DNA from: Rudanella sp031411995
Lineage (GTDB): Bacteria; Bacteroidota; Bacteroidia; Cytophagales; Spirosomataceae
Assembly: GCA_031411995.1 (NCBI GenBank)
Contig: JANOCD010000097.1
Coordinates: forward strand, 94,443-158,442
Direction: 5' to 3'
Length of the DNA stretch: 64,000 bases
How positions within the stretch are numbered: the stretch's first letter is position 1; every line of letters begins with the position of its first letter. A model generated the notes under the pieces. That model made no database searches, had not been told where the DNA came from, and saw only the letters and a list, made by a program, of their open reading frames with translations. This document shows positions 18,904-28,200 of this stretch, in pieces. The position numbers and the translations under genes are program-made.

Positions 18904-19529
18904 TCTTTAAGCAACACTAGTAATCACGTTGTTAGCTGTCATCTGCGGGGCCGATGATTGTGAGGAAATTGCCTCTGCTCGATGAGCAGGTAAGCCAGCG
19001 AATGCAACAAACTAAAACGCAGTTGCCTGTTGATGAGCATATTGACTTGGGTAGTGGTCGTATCGAAATCCGTCGTTGCTATGTCGAAAGTAAGCTGGAC
19101 TTGTTGGATGATTTACGGTCTTGGCCATCGTGTCAAAGCGTGATTATGGTCGAAGCAAGCCGGGAAATCAAGGGCGTAGTCAGTCATCAGACCCGTTATT
19201 ATTTATCTGATTTGGTGTTGAGTGCTGCCCACTTTAACGGAGCGGTCCGCCATCATTGGAGCATCGAGAATCCGTTGCCTGGTGCTTGGATATGGTTTTT
19301 CATGAAGATCAACTGCGAATCCGGGTGGGTAACGGGGCGGAGAACTTTGCCACCGTTTGCAAGATGGCCCGTCAACTCTTGCATGGCCTGGATGATAAAG
19401 AGAGTCTCAAAAGCCGACGCAAGCTGGCGGTCTGGGACGACAATTATCAAATTAAGTTACTCACCCTTATTTAAATGCGTTCAACCTGTAGGGGGATGAA
19501 CACCTGATAAAGTTGCAAAATTTTGGCAA

Positions 19530-19766
19530 TTAGGGTCGTATGATTGGCTCGGCCTTATAACCTGCCCGTTCAACGGCTTTCCGAACCTCCTCCCCGACAC
19601 GGATATCAGTGGGCTGCCGGGCAGTGGTCTGTACAGTAAGAATTTTGTCGGGATTAGCCGTGTCTACATTCCAGCCATCAAGCTGCTCGATGGCATTCAG
19701 AAAAGGCGTGACGGCGGCTATGCACCCACTGCATTTAATGTTGGTTTTGAAATTCAATGGTTCCAT
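19530..19766 (-). CDS. Small HMA-domain copper chaperone-like protein
   Basis: The 78-residue cytoplasmic protein has a single heavy-metal-associated fold. The metal-binding CxxC is CSGC at residues 13-16, in the usual position after the first strand (FKTNIKCSGCIAAV). It lies 52 bp downstream of copA on the same strand, the usual place for a CopZ-type chaperone that delivers Cu(I) to the ATPase. The rest of the domain is more divergent than classical CopZ, so it could instead be a metal buffer. Confidence 0.85.
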   Translation of the reverse strand: MEPLNFKTNIKCSGCIAAVTPFLNAIEQLDGWNVDTANPDKILTVQTTARQPTDIRVGEEVRKAVERAGYKAEPIIRP

Positions 19767-19818
19767 GTTCGTTTTTATTTATTTGTTCGTTGTCCTTCAT
19801 TAATTCATTTATCAAGTT

Positions 19819-22092
19819 TTACAGCTTTTCTGCCCGTAGTCGCAGGCTGTTACTCACGACCGACACAGAACTGAGAGCCATTGCCGCCCCTGCAATCATC
19901 GGATTCAGCAGAAAACCGTTGATAGGATACAAAAGTCCTGCCGCAATCGGGATGCCAATCAGGTTGTATATAAATGCCCAGAACAGGTTTTGCCGGATCG
20001 TCTGCACCGTCTTTTTCGACAGTTGTAACGCCTTCGGTACGCTGTTCAGGTCGGAGGTGATAAGTGTCATCTTGGCTACGTCCATCGCAATGTCGGAACC
20101 CCGGCCCATCGCAATACTTACGTCGGCCTGCGCCAGGGCTTGTGAGTCGTTAATTCCATCGCCAATCATGGCCACGACCTTACCCTGCGCCTGAAGTTCT
20201 TTCACAAACGCGGCTTTATCGGCGGGCAAAGCCTCGGCCCGGAAATCACTCAGTCCAACGGCTTTAGCTACCGCACTGGCAGTTTGGGCGTTGTCGCCCG
20301 TCATCATATAGACCTCGATGCCGCGTTTGCTGAGCGTATGAATAGCTTCGCGGGAAGTTACTTTGACCGGGTCAGCAATGGCGAGTACCGCCAGAGTGCG
20401 GGTTTGGTCAGCGAAATAGACGACCGTTTTGGCGGCCTGCTGCCAGGCCGTCGCGAGTTTTTGAATAGCTGGTTCAATGACAATACCCCATTCCGTCAGC
20501 AGTCGGGCGTTTCCTACGAGGTAAGTTGTGTTCTGAAAACGGCCTGACACGCCCCGACCCGTCAGACTTTCAAACCCGTCGAGGACTGTTCCAGCCACCC
20601 CGTCGGCCCGTAGCTGTTCAACGACTGCATCAGCAAGAGGGTGTTCAGAATAGCTCTCCAGCGCATACAGCACGAGTGATAACCGGGCAATTTCGGCTTC
20701 GCTTATCTGCCAGACCAGGTTGGTAACGGTGGGTTTGCCTTCGGTGATGGTGCCGGTTTTATCGAGTACCACGACGTTTACTTTGTAGCCCAGTTCGAGA
20801 CTTTCGGCATCTTTGATGAGGATATTATTGTCGGCCCCTTTGCCCACGCCAACCATGATGGCAGTAGGCGTGGCCAGCCCCAGCGCACAGGGACAGGCAA
20901 TTACCAGCACCGTGACGGAGGTCAGCAGGGCATGGGTAAAGGCATTGTCCCCACCGATAAGCATCCAGACCCCAAAGGTCAATAAAGAAATGCCGATGAC
21001 TACCGGCACGAAGATCCCGGCAATCTTGTCCACTAATTTCTGAACCGGAGCCTTGCTTCCCTGGGCTTCCTGCACCATATGAATGATTTGCGCCAGCACC
21101 GTTTCTCCCCCTACTTTCTGAGCCGTAAACCGGAATGCTCCTTTCTGGTTGATGGTTCCGGCAAAAACAGGGTCGCCGGTTCGCTTGACTACCGGAATAG
21201 CTTCGCCCGAAATCATGCTCTCATCCACAAACGATTCACCCGATTGGACGACACCATCCACCGGAATCTTCTCGCCGGGCCGCACCAAAATCACCTGCCC
21301 AACACGCACCCCGGCAATGGGCAACTCCCGTTCAATACCACCCTCAACGATACGAATCGTTTTTGGTTGCAACCCCATGAGTTTTTTCAGGGCCGATGAG
21401 GTCTTCGATTTGGCCCGCTCCTCAAGCAGTTTACCCAGCGAAATAAAGGCAATGACCACCGCAGCGGCTTCAAAGTAAACGTGGGGGCCGCCCTCGGTCG
21501 GATATTGACCCCGGCTAATCCAGAAATCGGGATTTAGCGTAGTAAAGGCACTATATAGAAAGGCGATACCTGTCGAAAGAGCTACAAGCGTGTCCATATT
21601 GGCCTTGCCGTGGCGGGTCTGCTTCCAGGCATTCAAAAAATAGGAACGGCCCAGCCAGAAAACCACCGGAGCCGACAGAACCATCATGATATAGTTTACA
21701 TAGGGTAGCCCCATAAAGAACATTCCCAATACAACCACTGGCACCGACAGGATGCCTGCCCAAAGAGTTCGTTTCTTCAACGATTCATACTGCCGCGCTT
21801 GAGCTTCCTGCTGTACGGCTTGCGGATCTTCTACGTCAACAACTAAATCATACCCAATGGATTGGAGTACCTGCTGCATACCAGCCGGTGTAATCTCTTT
21901 GGAGTCAAAATCGACCGTGGCCGACTGGTTGGCGTAGTTTACGGCGGCTGTGGCCACGCCGGGCGTGTTGGTCAGCATCGACTCGACACTCACGGCGCAA
22001 GCAGCACAGGTCATTTCGAGTACCGGAAATGTTTGGCGGGTGAGCGTTGCCGGGGATTTTTTAAGGGAGGTGATGGTTTCTGTCGTCGTCAT
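19819..22092 (-). CDS. copA: Copper-translocating P1B-type ATPase
   Basis: The 757-residue inner-membrane pump exports Cu(I) (or Ag) from the cytoplasm. One N-terminal HMA domain carries TCAACAVSVE. Eight membrane segments are expected. The transmembrane metal site is CPC in ACPCALGLATPTAI (near 400). The phosphorylated Asp is in DKTGT (near 443), TGE is replaced by SGE in MISGEAIPV, and GDGINDSQALAQADVSIAMG is near 645. The C-terminal membrane pair shows NLFWAFIYN and the MxxS-type ending (AMALSSVSVVSNSLRL) of CopA. The promoter region holds a candidate AraC-type direct repeat. Neighbours are a CopZ-like gene downstream and an HMA-AraC regulator upstream. Confidence 0.95.
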   Translation of the reverse strand: MTTTETITSLKKSPATLTRQTFPVLEMTCAACAVSVESMLTNTPGVATAAVNYANQSATVDFDSKEITPAGMQQVLQSIGYDLVVDVEDPQAVQQEAQARQYESLKKRTLWAGILSVPVVVLGMFFMGLPYVNYIMMVLSAPVVFWLGRSYFLNAWKQTRHGKANMDTLVALSTGIAFLYSAFTTLNPDFWISRGQYPTEGGPHVYFEAAAVVIAFISLGKLLEERAKSKTSSALKKLMGLQPKTIRIVEGGIERELPIAGVRVGQVILVRPGEKIPVDGVVQSGESFVDESMISGEAIPVVKRTGDPVFAGTINQKGAFRFTAQKVGGETVLAQIIHMVQEAQGSKAPVQKLVDKIAGIFVPVVIGISLLTFGVWMLIGGDNAFTHALLTSVTVLVIACPCALGLATPTAIMVGVGKGADNNILIKDAESLELGYKVNVVVLDKTGTITEGKPTVTNLVWQISEAEIARLSLVLYALESYSEHPLADAVVEQLRADGVAGTVLDGFESLTGRGVSGRFQNTTYLVGNARLLTEWGIVIEPAIQKLATAWQQAAKTVVYFADQTRTLAVLAIADPVKVTSREAIHTLSKRGIEVYMMTGDNAQTASAVAKAVGLSDFRAEALPADKAAFVKELQAQGKVVAMIGDGINDSQALAQADVSIAMGRGSDIAMDVAKMTLITSDLNSVPKALQLSKKTVQTIRQNLFWAFIYNLIGIPIAAGLLYPINGFLLNPMIAGAAMALSSVSVVSNSLRLRAEKL

Positions 22093-22119
22093 CGATTGAG
22101 CGATTTACACGACAAAGGT

Positions 22120-22152
22120 CGGTAGGGAATCTACCCTGTCCGTTACAGAATT
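22120..22152. promoter_or_regulatory. Candidate HMA-AraC operator at copA
   Basis: Two 12-mers, CGGTAGGGAATC (22120-22131) and CGTTACAGAATT (22141-22152), are in direct repeat with a 21-bp period and match at 8 of 12 positions. They lie in the 96-bp gap between the AraC-type gene and copA. The block also contains the short palindrome GGTAGGGAATCTACC. Confidence 0.5.
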
Positions 22153-22188
22153 CACCCAGCTAATTGTGGAATTTCAGGCGGCCTGCAT

Positions 22189-22842
22189 TCAGGCGGCCTG
22201 CGTTGCGCCCTGCTGCAATGCCTGTTTCTGCTGACGTACCTGACGGAAGTACGAAGGAGTAAGGCCGGTTTGTTTGCGGAACTGGTTGGAGAGATGTTGC
22301 ACACTACTGTAGCCGGTGCGGTGAGCGATTTCCGTTAGCGTTTCATCCGAATACACCAACCATTCTTTTACCTTATCAATACGCCGGGCAATGACGTACT
22401 TTTCCAGCGTAACACCTTCGGCTTTGGCAAACTGGCCGCTGATGGTATCGTAATCAAGGCTCAGTGCGTCCTGAAGTTGAGCCGACAAACGGCTTTTGTT
22501 CTCGCTGAGGTCGTCCTGATTAAAATAGCTCTGTAGAAATGCTTTGGTTCGCTGAGGAACTGTCTGGTGCCGTTCCTCCTCAATCAGGCTAAACCCCTGT
22601 TGAGTCAGTCGGGCTTTTATCTGTTTCACATCGTCAGCCCTTAACGGGCCACCCAGTGTAGCTTGCCCTAATCGAATATCAAGAACATTAAAACCAGCCT
22701 TCGTCAGTTCATTTCGAACCACATCAATACATCGGGCGCAGACCATCCCTCGTATCCGCAGAGGTTCGTTACTTGGCCTAAGCACCGTTGGAGCATCCCT
22801 TTGGCTCATTATTGCTTCAGACTTTATCACAGGTCGTTTCAA
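22189..22842 (-). CDS. AraC-family regulator with N-terminal HMA-like domain
   Basis: The protein has 217 residues. Residues of about 28-95 form an HMA-like ferredoxin fold with CARC (RGMVCARCIDVVRNELTKAG). The C-terminal 110 residues are an AraC double HTH (LTEIAHRTGYSSVQHLSNQFRKQTGLTPSYFRQ). Full HMA domains normally serve chaperones and pumps, so here the domain probably senses Cu or Ag through the CxxC pair. It sits between copA and the divergent CopB-type ATPase. A paralogue is at 39953-40540. The start could be the first ATG or the internal MSQRD; both leave the domains intact. Confidence 0.88.
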   Translation of the reverse strand: MKRPVIKSEAIMSQRDAPTVLRPSNEPLRIRGMVCARCIDVVRNELTKAGFNVLDIRLGQATLGGPLRADDVKQIKARLTQQGFSLIEEERHQTVPQRTKAFLQSYFNQDDLSENKSRLSAQLQDALSLDYDTISGQFAKAEGVTLEKYVIARRIDKVKEWLVYSDETLTEIAHRTGYSSVQHLSNQFRKQTGLTPSYFRQVRQQKQALQQGATQAA

Positions 22843-22943
22843 TTTAGCAGGGTATTCGCCCGGTTTTCAGATAAACTCTTGGTAATACCACAAGGCATTC
22901 CCTATCGGATAACAAACAAAACTACGGGGATACGCCGGAAAAG

Positions 22944-22976
22944 GCTTGCAAAATTCAGGATGGGCCTTACAGAATT
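22944..22976. promoter_or_regulatory. Candidate HMA-AraC operator between divergent AraC and copB
   Basis: Direct repeats GCTTGCAAAATT (22944-22955) and CCTTACAGAATT (22965-22976) have a period of exactly 21 bp and match at 9 of 12 positions. AraC-type dimers commonly read such two-turn repeats. The site is 100-130 bp from both genes. Confidence 0.6.
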
Positions 22977-23072
22977 TTTGCTAAACGCTCCATTTTACGA
23001 CTTTGCCAGTTATGAAGGTAGGACTACCGGAACAATTCCGCTTTGACTCTTCACACTAACGCTTTGAGACCA

Positions 23073-25220
23073 ATGGCAAACCCGCATCACGACCATACAC
23101 CAAAAGACGAATTACCTGCCGAGCAAAAGGCTAAGCAACACATCGGACACGACGGGCATGGTGGCCCGGCCAGTCACCAGCACCATCAGGGCGGAACTGG
23201 CACGAACCATGCGACGATGGATCACAGCAAAATGGACCATAGCCAGATGAAGGCTGGGCAAATGGGCCACAGCGGTCACGATCACGGGGCCATGATTGCT
23301 GACTTTTTGCGCCGGTTCTGGATTTGCCTGGCCCTGTCGGTGCCGGTTGTGCTGTTGTCGATGATGTTCAGCGACCTGACAGGCTACACCTTCGATTTTC
23401 CCTATCAAAAAGTGGTAGTGCTGGCACTGGCCTCGGTGATTTACGGGTATGGCGGCTGGCCCTTTCTGACCGGCATGGTGGGTGAATTGCGTACCCGTAA
23501 ACTGGGCATGATGACCCTCGTTGCCATTGCCATCACAACGGCTTACGTCTATAGCGTGGTCGTGTTGGTCGGGTGGCTGAATGGTATGGATTTCTTTTTT
23601 GAACTGGCCACCCTGATTGACATCATGTTGCTGGGGCATTATTTCGAGATGAAATCGGTTGCCGGAGCCTCGCGCTCGCTGGAACTGATCGTTCAGATGT
23701 TGCCGTCCGATGCCCACAAAGTGGATGGCGACAAACTAAACGATGTGAACGTGAACACGTTGACCATCGGTGATGTGGTGCTGGTGCGGCCCGGTGAGCG
23801 GGTTCCGACCGACGGTGAAGTGGTGGAGGGCAACAGTGCCGTGAACGAAAGTATGCTGACCGGCGAAAGTGTCCCGGTGCAGAAAACCGAACGCGATACG
23901 GTTATTGCCGGGGCCATCAACGGCGAAGGGGCACTCAAAATTAAGGTGACGCATCGGGGCGAAGACAGCTACCTCAACAAAGTGGTGAAAATGGTGGAGG
24001 AGGCCCAAAATGCCAAATCACAAACCCAAACGCTGGCCGACCGGGCAGCGGGCTGGCTCACAATTATTTCCCTGTCGGTGGGCCTAATCACGCTCGTGGC
24101 CTGGCTGTGGTTGGGTAAAGATGTAGCTTTTGCAGTCGAGCGAATGGTCACGGTGATGGTCACGGCCTGTCCCCACGCGCTGGGGGTGGCAATACCTCTG
24201 GTAGTCGCCATATCCACGGCTATTTCGGCCCAAAAAGGGCTGCTGATTCGCAACCGCACGGCTTTTGAGGAAGCGCGCAAAATTACGGCGATGGTCTTTG
24301 ACAAAACCGGCACCCTGACCGAAGGCGAGTTTGGCGTAACCCGCGTAAAGGTCTTGTCAGAGGACACGGACGAAACTTCATTGTTGGGCCTAACGGCAGC
24401 CCTCGAACAACAGTCGCAACACCCCATTGCTCAGGGCATCGTTCGGGAAGCTAAAAAACGAGAACTCCAGTTTCCTTCCATAAGCGACTTTCAATCCATT
24501 ACGGGTAAAGGTGTTTCAGCTATTGTAAACGGAAAGCAGGTTTTGGTTGTGAGCCCTGGCTACCTGAAAGAGAAAGGGATTAACCTTCCTTCGGACGCAA
24601 CCGGCAGCGAAGCCGAAACGGTGGTATTTGTTCTGACGGACAATCAGTTAACCGGCTACGTGGCCTTGGCCGACCGCATCCGGGACGATTCAAAGGAAGC
24701 GGTGCAACGCCTACAGGAATCAGGTATCAAAGTCTATATGGCCACCGGCGACAATCAGAAAGTGGCTGATGCCGTTGCCAAAACCCTCGGCCTGGACGGG
24801 GTCTATGCCGAAGTACTACCCGACCAAAAAGTGAAAATTGTGAAAGACTTACAAGCTCAGGGCCAGTTCGTCGCCATGACTGGCGACGGGGTCAACGATG
24901 CACCCGCATTGGTGCAGGCCAACGTAGGTATTGCGGTCGGCTCCGGCACCGACGTAGCCGCTGAAACCGCCGACATCATCCTGGTCAACAGCAAACCCAC
25001 CGACATAACGAACCTCGTTGATTTCGGCAAGGCGACCTACCGCAAAATGATTCAGAACCTGTTTTGGGCAACTGGCTACAACGTCATCGCTATTCCATTG
25101 GCGGCTGGTGTGCTATACCCAAACTTTGTATTAAGCCCGGCCTTGGGTGCTGTGCTGATGAGCGTAAGTACGGTCATTGTGGCCCTGAACGCGCAGTTGC
25201 TGAAGCGGAGTTTGAGATAA
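23073..25220 (+). CDS. copB: CopB-type heavy-metal P-type ATPase with His/Met-rich tail
   Basis: This is a 715-residue pump. The first 75 residues are rich in His and Met (DHSKMDHSQMKAGQMGHSGH) in place of an HMA domain, as in CopB. The membrane metal motif is CPH (TACPHALGVAIPLVV, near 367), the P1B-3 signature associated with Cu and Ag export. The phosphorylated Asp is in DKTGT (near 410), TGE in MLTGESVPV, and GDGVNDAPALVQANVGIAVGSGTDVA follows. I chose the ATG at 23073; a TTG at 23043 would add ten residues. It is divergent from the HMA-AraC gene with a candidate operator between. It complements CopA, possibly with different ion oxidation state. Confidence 0.93.
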   Translation: MANPHHDHTPKDELPAEQKAKQHIGHDGHGGPASHQHHQGGTGTNHATMDHSKMDHSQMKAGQMGHSGHDHGAMIADFLRRFWICLALSVPVVLLSMMFSDLTGYTFDFPYQKVVVLALASVIYGYGGWPFLTGMVGELRTRKLGMMTLVAIAITTAYVYSVVVLVGWLNGMDFFFELATLIDIMLLGHYFEMKSVAGASRSLELIVQMLPSDAHKVDGDKLNDVNVNTLTIGDVVLVRPGERVPTDGEVVEGNSAVNESMLTGESVPVQKTERDTVIAGAINGEGALKIKVTHRGEDSYLNKVVKMVEEAQNAKSQTQTLADRAAGWLTIISLSVGLITLVAWLWLGKDVAFAVERMVTVMVTACPHALGVAIPLVVAISTAISAQKGLLIRNRTAFEEARKITAMVFDKTGTLTEGEFGVTRVKVLSEDTDETSLLGLTAALEQQSQHPIAQGIVREAKKRELQFPSISDFQSITGKGVSAIVNGKQVLVVSPGYLKEKGINLPSDATGSEAETVVFVLTDNQLTGYVALADRIRDDSKEAVQRLQESGIKVYMATGDNQKVADAVAKTLGLDGVYAEVLPDQKVKIVKDLQAQGQFVAMTGDGVNDAPALVQANVGIAVGSGTDVAAETADIILVNSKPTDITNLVDFGKATYRKMIQNLFWATGYNVIAIPLAAGVLYPNFVLSPALGAVLMSVSTVIVALNAQLLKRSLR

Positions 25221-25253
25221 GCGAAGTAGTGGACTGACGAAACCCGTGTCTTT

Positions 25254-28200
25254 TTAGCCATCTGACACCACTTTTACATACTTCCCTGGCCGGTCGGGGT
25301 CAGCCATAAACCAGCCGGGATTACCGGCCGGGTCGCGGCCCAGGCTGGCACCGGAGAGGGGAGGATGATTAATGTCTTGTGGTACATTTGTATCTTGATG
25401 GTCAGGGGCTAATTCACCCGGAATAAATCCGGCACCGATCAGTTCCAATAAACTTTCTCCAAAGGCTGTTGTAATGGTTTTTAATTCAGCTTCGGTATGT
25501 GCCTCGGTCATGAAGCACGGAAATCCATCCCAGATGTGGATTCCTTTTTCCCGCATCAGCGTAAAAAGCAACTCCCCATAGGGAATCTCTTCGGTGAATT
25601 TGATCTTCCAGAGCGAACCAAATTGCGCCACGACCAGGGGCGACTGATGCCGGGTCAGGATGTCGTTCATGGCCCCCGCCAGTTGAGCTGCTTTGTGGGT
25701 GAGGCTTTGCTGGAGGGCGGGGCCTTGGGTCTGCATATAGGTCAGCGAAGCGTTGGCCGCTGCCAGGGCTAAGGGATGCCGCACAAACGTACCCGCGAAA
25801 AACGTGATATCTGATTCGGGGTACGACGCATCCCCGTAGTCCCAAAACCCTCCGTCCAGCGCGTCCATAAACGCCGATTTCCCGGCAACGACCCCAATAG
25901 GCAACCCACCCCCGACCACTTTGCCGTAGGCAGCCAGATCGGCCTGAATGCCAAACAGGGTCTGTGCGCCACCGGGGTGCATTCGGAACCCCGTGATGAC
26001 CTCATCGAAAATTAGAGCCGTTCCCGACCCCGTGGTGATCTCCCGAACCTGCTTCAGGAACTCGACCGGCACAAATTCGGGTCGGCGGCTTTGCACCGGC
26101 TCCACCAGCACAGCCGCCAGTTCCCCGGCCCGCTCCCGGATGATCTGCAAACTTTCGGGGGTGCCGTAGTCCAGAATCAGCACGTTCTGCACCGCTTCGG
26201 GCTGAACGCCAAGGGCAGCCGGATACGATTTGAGATTGGAGGCCCCCCGTGCCACCACTTCATCGAAAATGCCGTGATACGAACCCGCAAAGACCACCAC
26301 CAGCGAGCGACCCGTTACGGTGCGGGCCAGCCGCAGGGTGGCCAGCACAGCCTCAGAACCGGTGTTGCACAGGGCCGCCCGGTCGAAGTTGGTAAACGAG
26401 CAGATCATCCGGCAGACTTCGCCCGCCAGTCGGTGCTGTGGCCCAATCTCGTAGCCTTTCTCGATCTGCTCGTGCAGCACGGCATTGAGCCAATCGGGGC
26501 CATATCCAAACAGATTGGCCCCAAACCCGTTCAGCACGTCGATGTACTCATTGTTGTCGATGTCCCATAATCGGCTCCCTTTCGATTTTTCGACCACAAG
26601 GGGATATACCAGTTCTTTGGTAAGGGGTTTGAAGCCCGTCACGGCGCGGGGGTCTGCCATCCACCGCCGATGCTGCTGGGTGTAGGCTTTACTCTGGGCC
26701 GTTTTCTGGTTGTAGCGAATCACCAACTCATGCAGAAATTGTTTTTGGGTTTCTCCAAGGGCGGTAATCTGCCGCTCGATTCTGGCACCAGCCCCAAACG
26801 GTTTCGGGGCATCCGTTCCTTTAGTTTCTTCGGGTGGAGTGGGGTTGAGGAGCGCGGGAATTGGTTGGCTGGTTGTCTCTACCGGGGTCGCCAAAGGGCC
26901 AGCGGATGTGCTGCCTCGCAACACGGCCAATTGCTGGGCCATTAGCTGTAGCTGCTGCCCCATCAGATTCATAACGGCATCGCCCCCAATAATCGGCGCA
27001 ACAGGCTGATTCGTTGTAGATTGCATGCCCATCAGCAAATCCAGTTGGGGCAGCGGAGTGGGCACTGGCGCAATGGGTGGGGTAATGACTGGCGCGGCAG
27101 GGGGGGCAACAACTACCGGGGCCGGGGGCTGATAGGCATTGGCAGGCAACCGACTATCCAGAAAAGCCACCAGCCGCTCCAGACTGTTGTATTCGCTGCC
27201 CAACTGCCGGAAGGAAATAGGCAGGTCGAACGTCTTGCGGAGTTTGAATGAGAGTTGGGTCAGGGCCAGCGAGTCCAGACCCAGTTCCAGAAAACTGCTC
27301 GCGGGTGAAATCCCTTCGGGTGCAATCCCCGCTGTTTCGTTCAGTAAGACACCAACGGTTTGAAATAGTATATCGGTTCGCATCAGGGTCGGGGTTAAAA
27401 TGGAGGCAACTGTCTGAACGATAATTTCCGGCTTAACGGGTTGGGCCGACTGGGCGTTAACCGGCGGCTGAACGGGCATAGGATGCACCCAGCAGGGTTT
27501 TCGGTTGAAGGCATAAGTGGGCAAATCCACCCGTTGCCGGGGTTGGCCTGCATAGAAAGCGGACCAGTCGGGTGCCAGGCCATAGCCCCACAATTCGCCG
27601 AGGGCCAACAGCATAGCCCGAGTATCGGATTGTCCTTCACCAGCCTTGGGGTCTAAACTTGTTACTGCTTGAATAAAGTGAGGAGCGGCCTTTTGGCGGG
27701 CCAAATTGACTCCCACGGAGCCAGGGCCGACCTCCAGCAAAATCGGATTCCCTACCGTAAACACCGTGTCGAGCGCGTCGGAAAAGAGTACTGGAAGCCG
27801 CATATGCGTCGCCCAATAGTGGGGATCAGTTGCCTGAGTCTCCGTCATCCAGGTTCCGCTCACCGTGGAGACGATGGGTTTGCGGGGTCTTTGTCGGGGA
27901 ACGCTCCGAACCAGCGTTTCAAATTCATCCAGAATGGGATCCATCATGGCTGAATGAAACGCATGGCTCGTTTCCAGCATTCGGTTTGGGATTTGCCGGT
28001 TGGTCAATGATTGCGCAAAGGGCATTAGCAACTCGTCGGGGCCAGCCACCACACACTGACGGGGGCCGTTGATGGCCGCTATCGACACGCCGGAAGGTAT
28101 CAGAAACTGCACTTTTTCGGCAGACAATCGCACCGACAACATACTACCAGTGGGAAGTTCACTAATCAATCGCCCACGACTGGCCACGAGCATCAGCGCA

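Larger units (their letters stand above)
17718..18917 (+). mobile_element. IS630-family element nested in ISAs1, TA duplicated
   Basis: Ends GTGTTGGTTAAA (17718) and TTTAAGCAACAC (to 18917) are inverted repeats. Both sides are flanked by TA (17716-17717 and 18918-18919), the target duplication of IS630/Tc1-mariner transposases. Length is 1,200 bp. Removing it with one TA regenerates the ISAs1 frame. Confidence 0.9.
17637..19474 (+). pseudogene. ISAs1-family transposase, split and deleted
   Basis: The N-terminus starts MDWTTFFGDLPDFRLNRHKR and is cut at 17716 by IS630. Joining across that element gives LLDILVITLLAVICGADDCEEIA in perfect frame (resuming at 18920). After EEIA the middle of the protein, perhaps 150 residues, is missing. 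The sequence resumes with LLDEQVSQRM, then HHWSIENPL. A one-base loss near 19280 shifts the frame, after which VFHEDQLRIRVGNGAENFA and the C-terminus continue to 19474. Three separate lesions show a long-dead element. Confidence 0.85.
17584..19488. mobile_element. ISAs1-type insertion sequence, defective
   Basis: Terminal inverted repeats CAGGTTGAACGCATT are at 17584 and, inverted, end at 19488; the match extends about 26 bp with few differences. The element holds an ISAs1-type transposase gene interrupted by an IS630 element and lacking an internal part. No target duplication is visible, so flanks have been altered or the ends lie slightly elsewhere. Confidence 0.8.

Noticed and set aside
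19238..19256. GCGGTCCGCCATCATTGG in the ISAs1 transposase, similar to the mini-insertion core
   Set aside because: It encodes AVRHHW within the conserved GAVRHHWSIEN motif of ISAs1 transposases and causes no frame change, so it is ordinary coding sequence.
21486..21503. GGGCCGCCCTCGGTCGG-like stretch in copA
   Set aside because: It encodes PTEGGPH just before VYFEAAAV and may be natural loop sequence; the match to the 16-bp consensus needs a gap.
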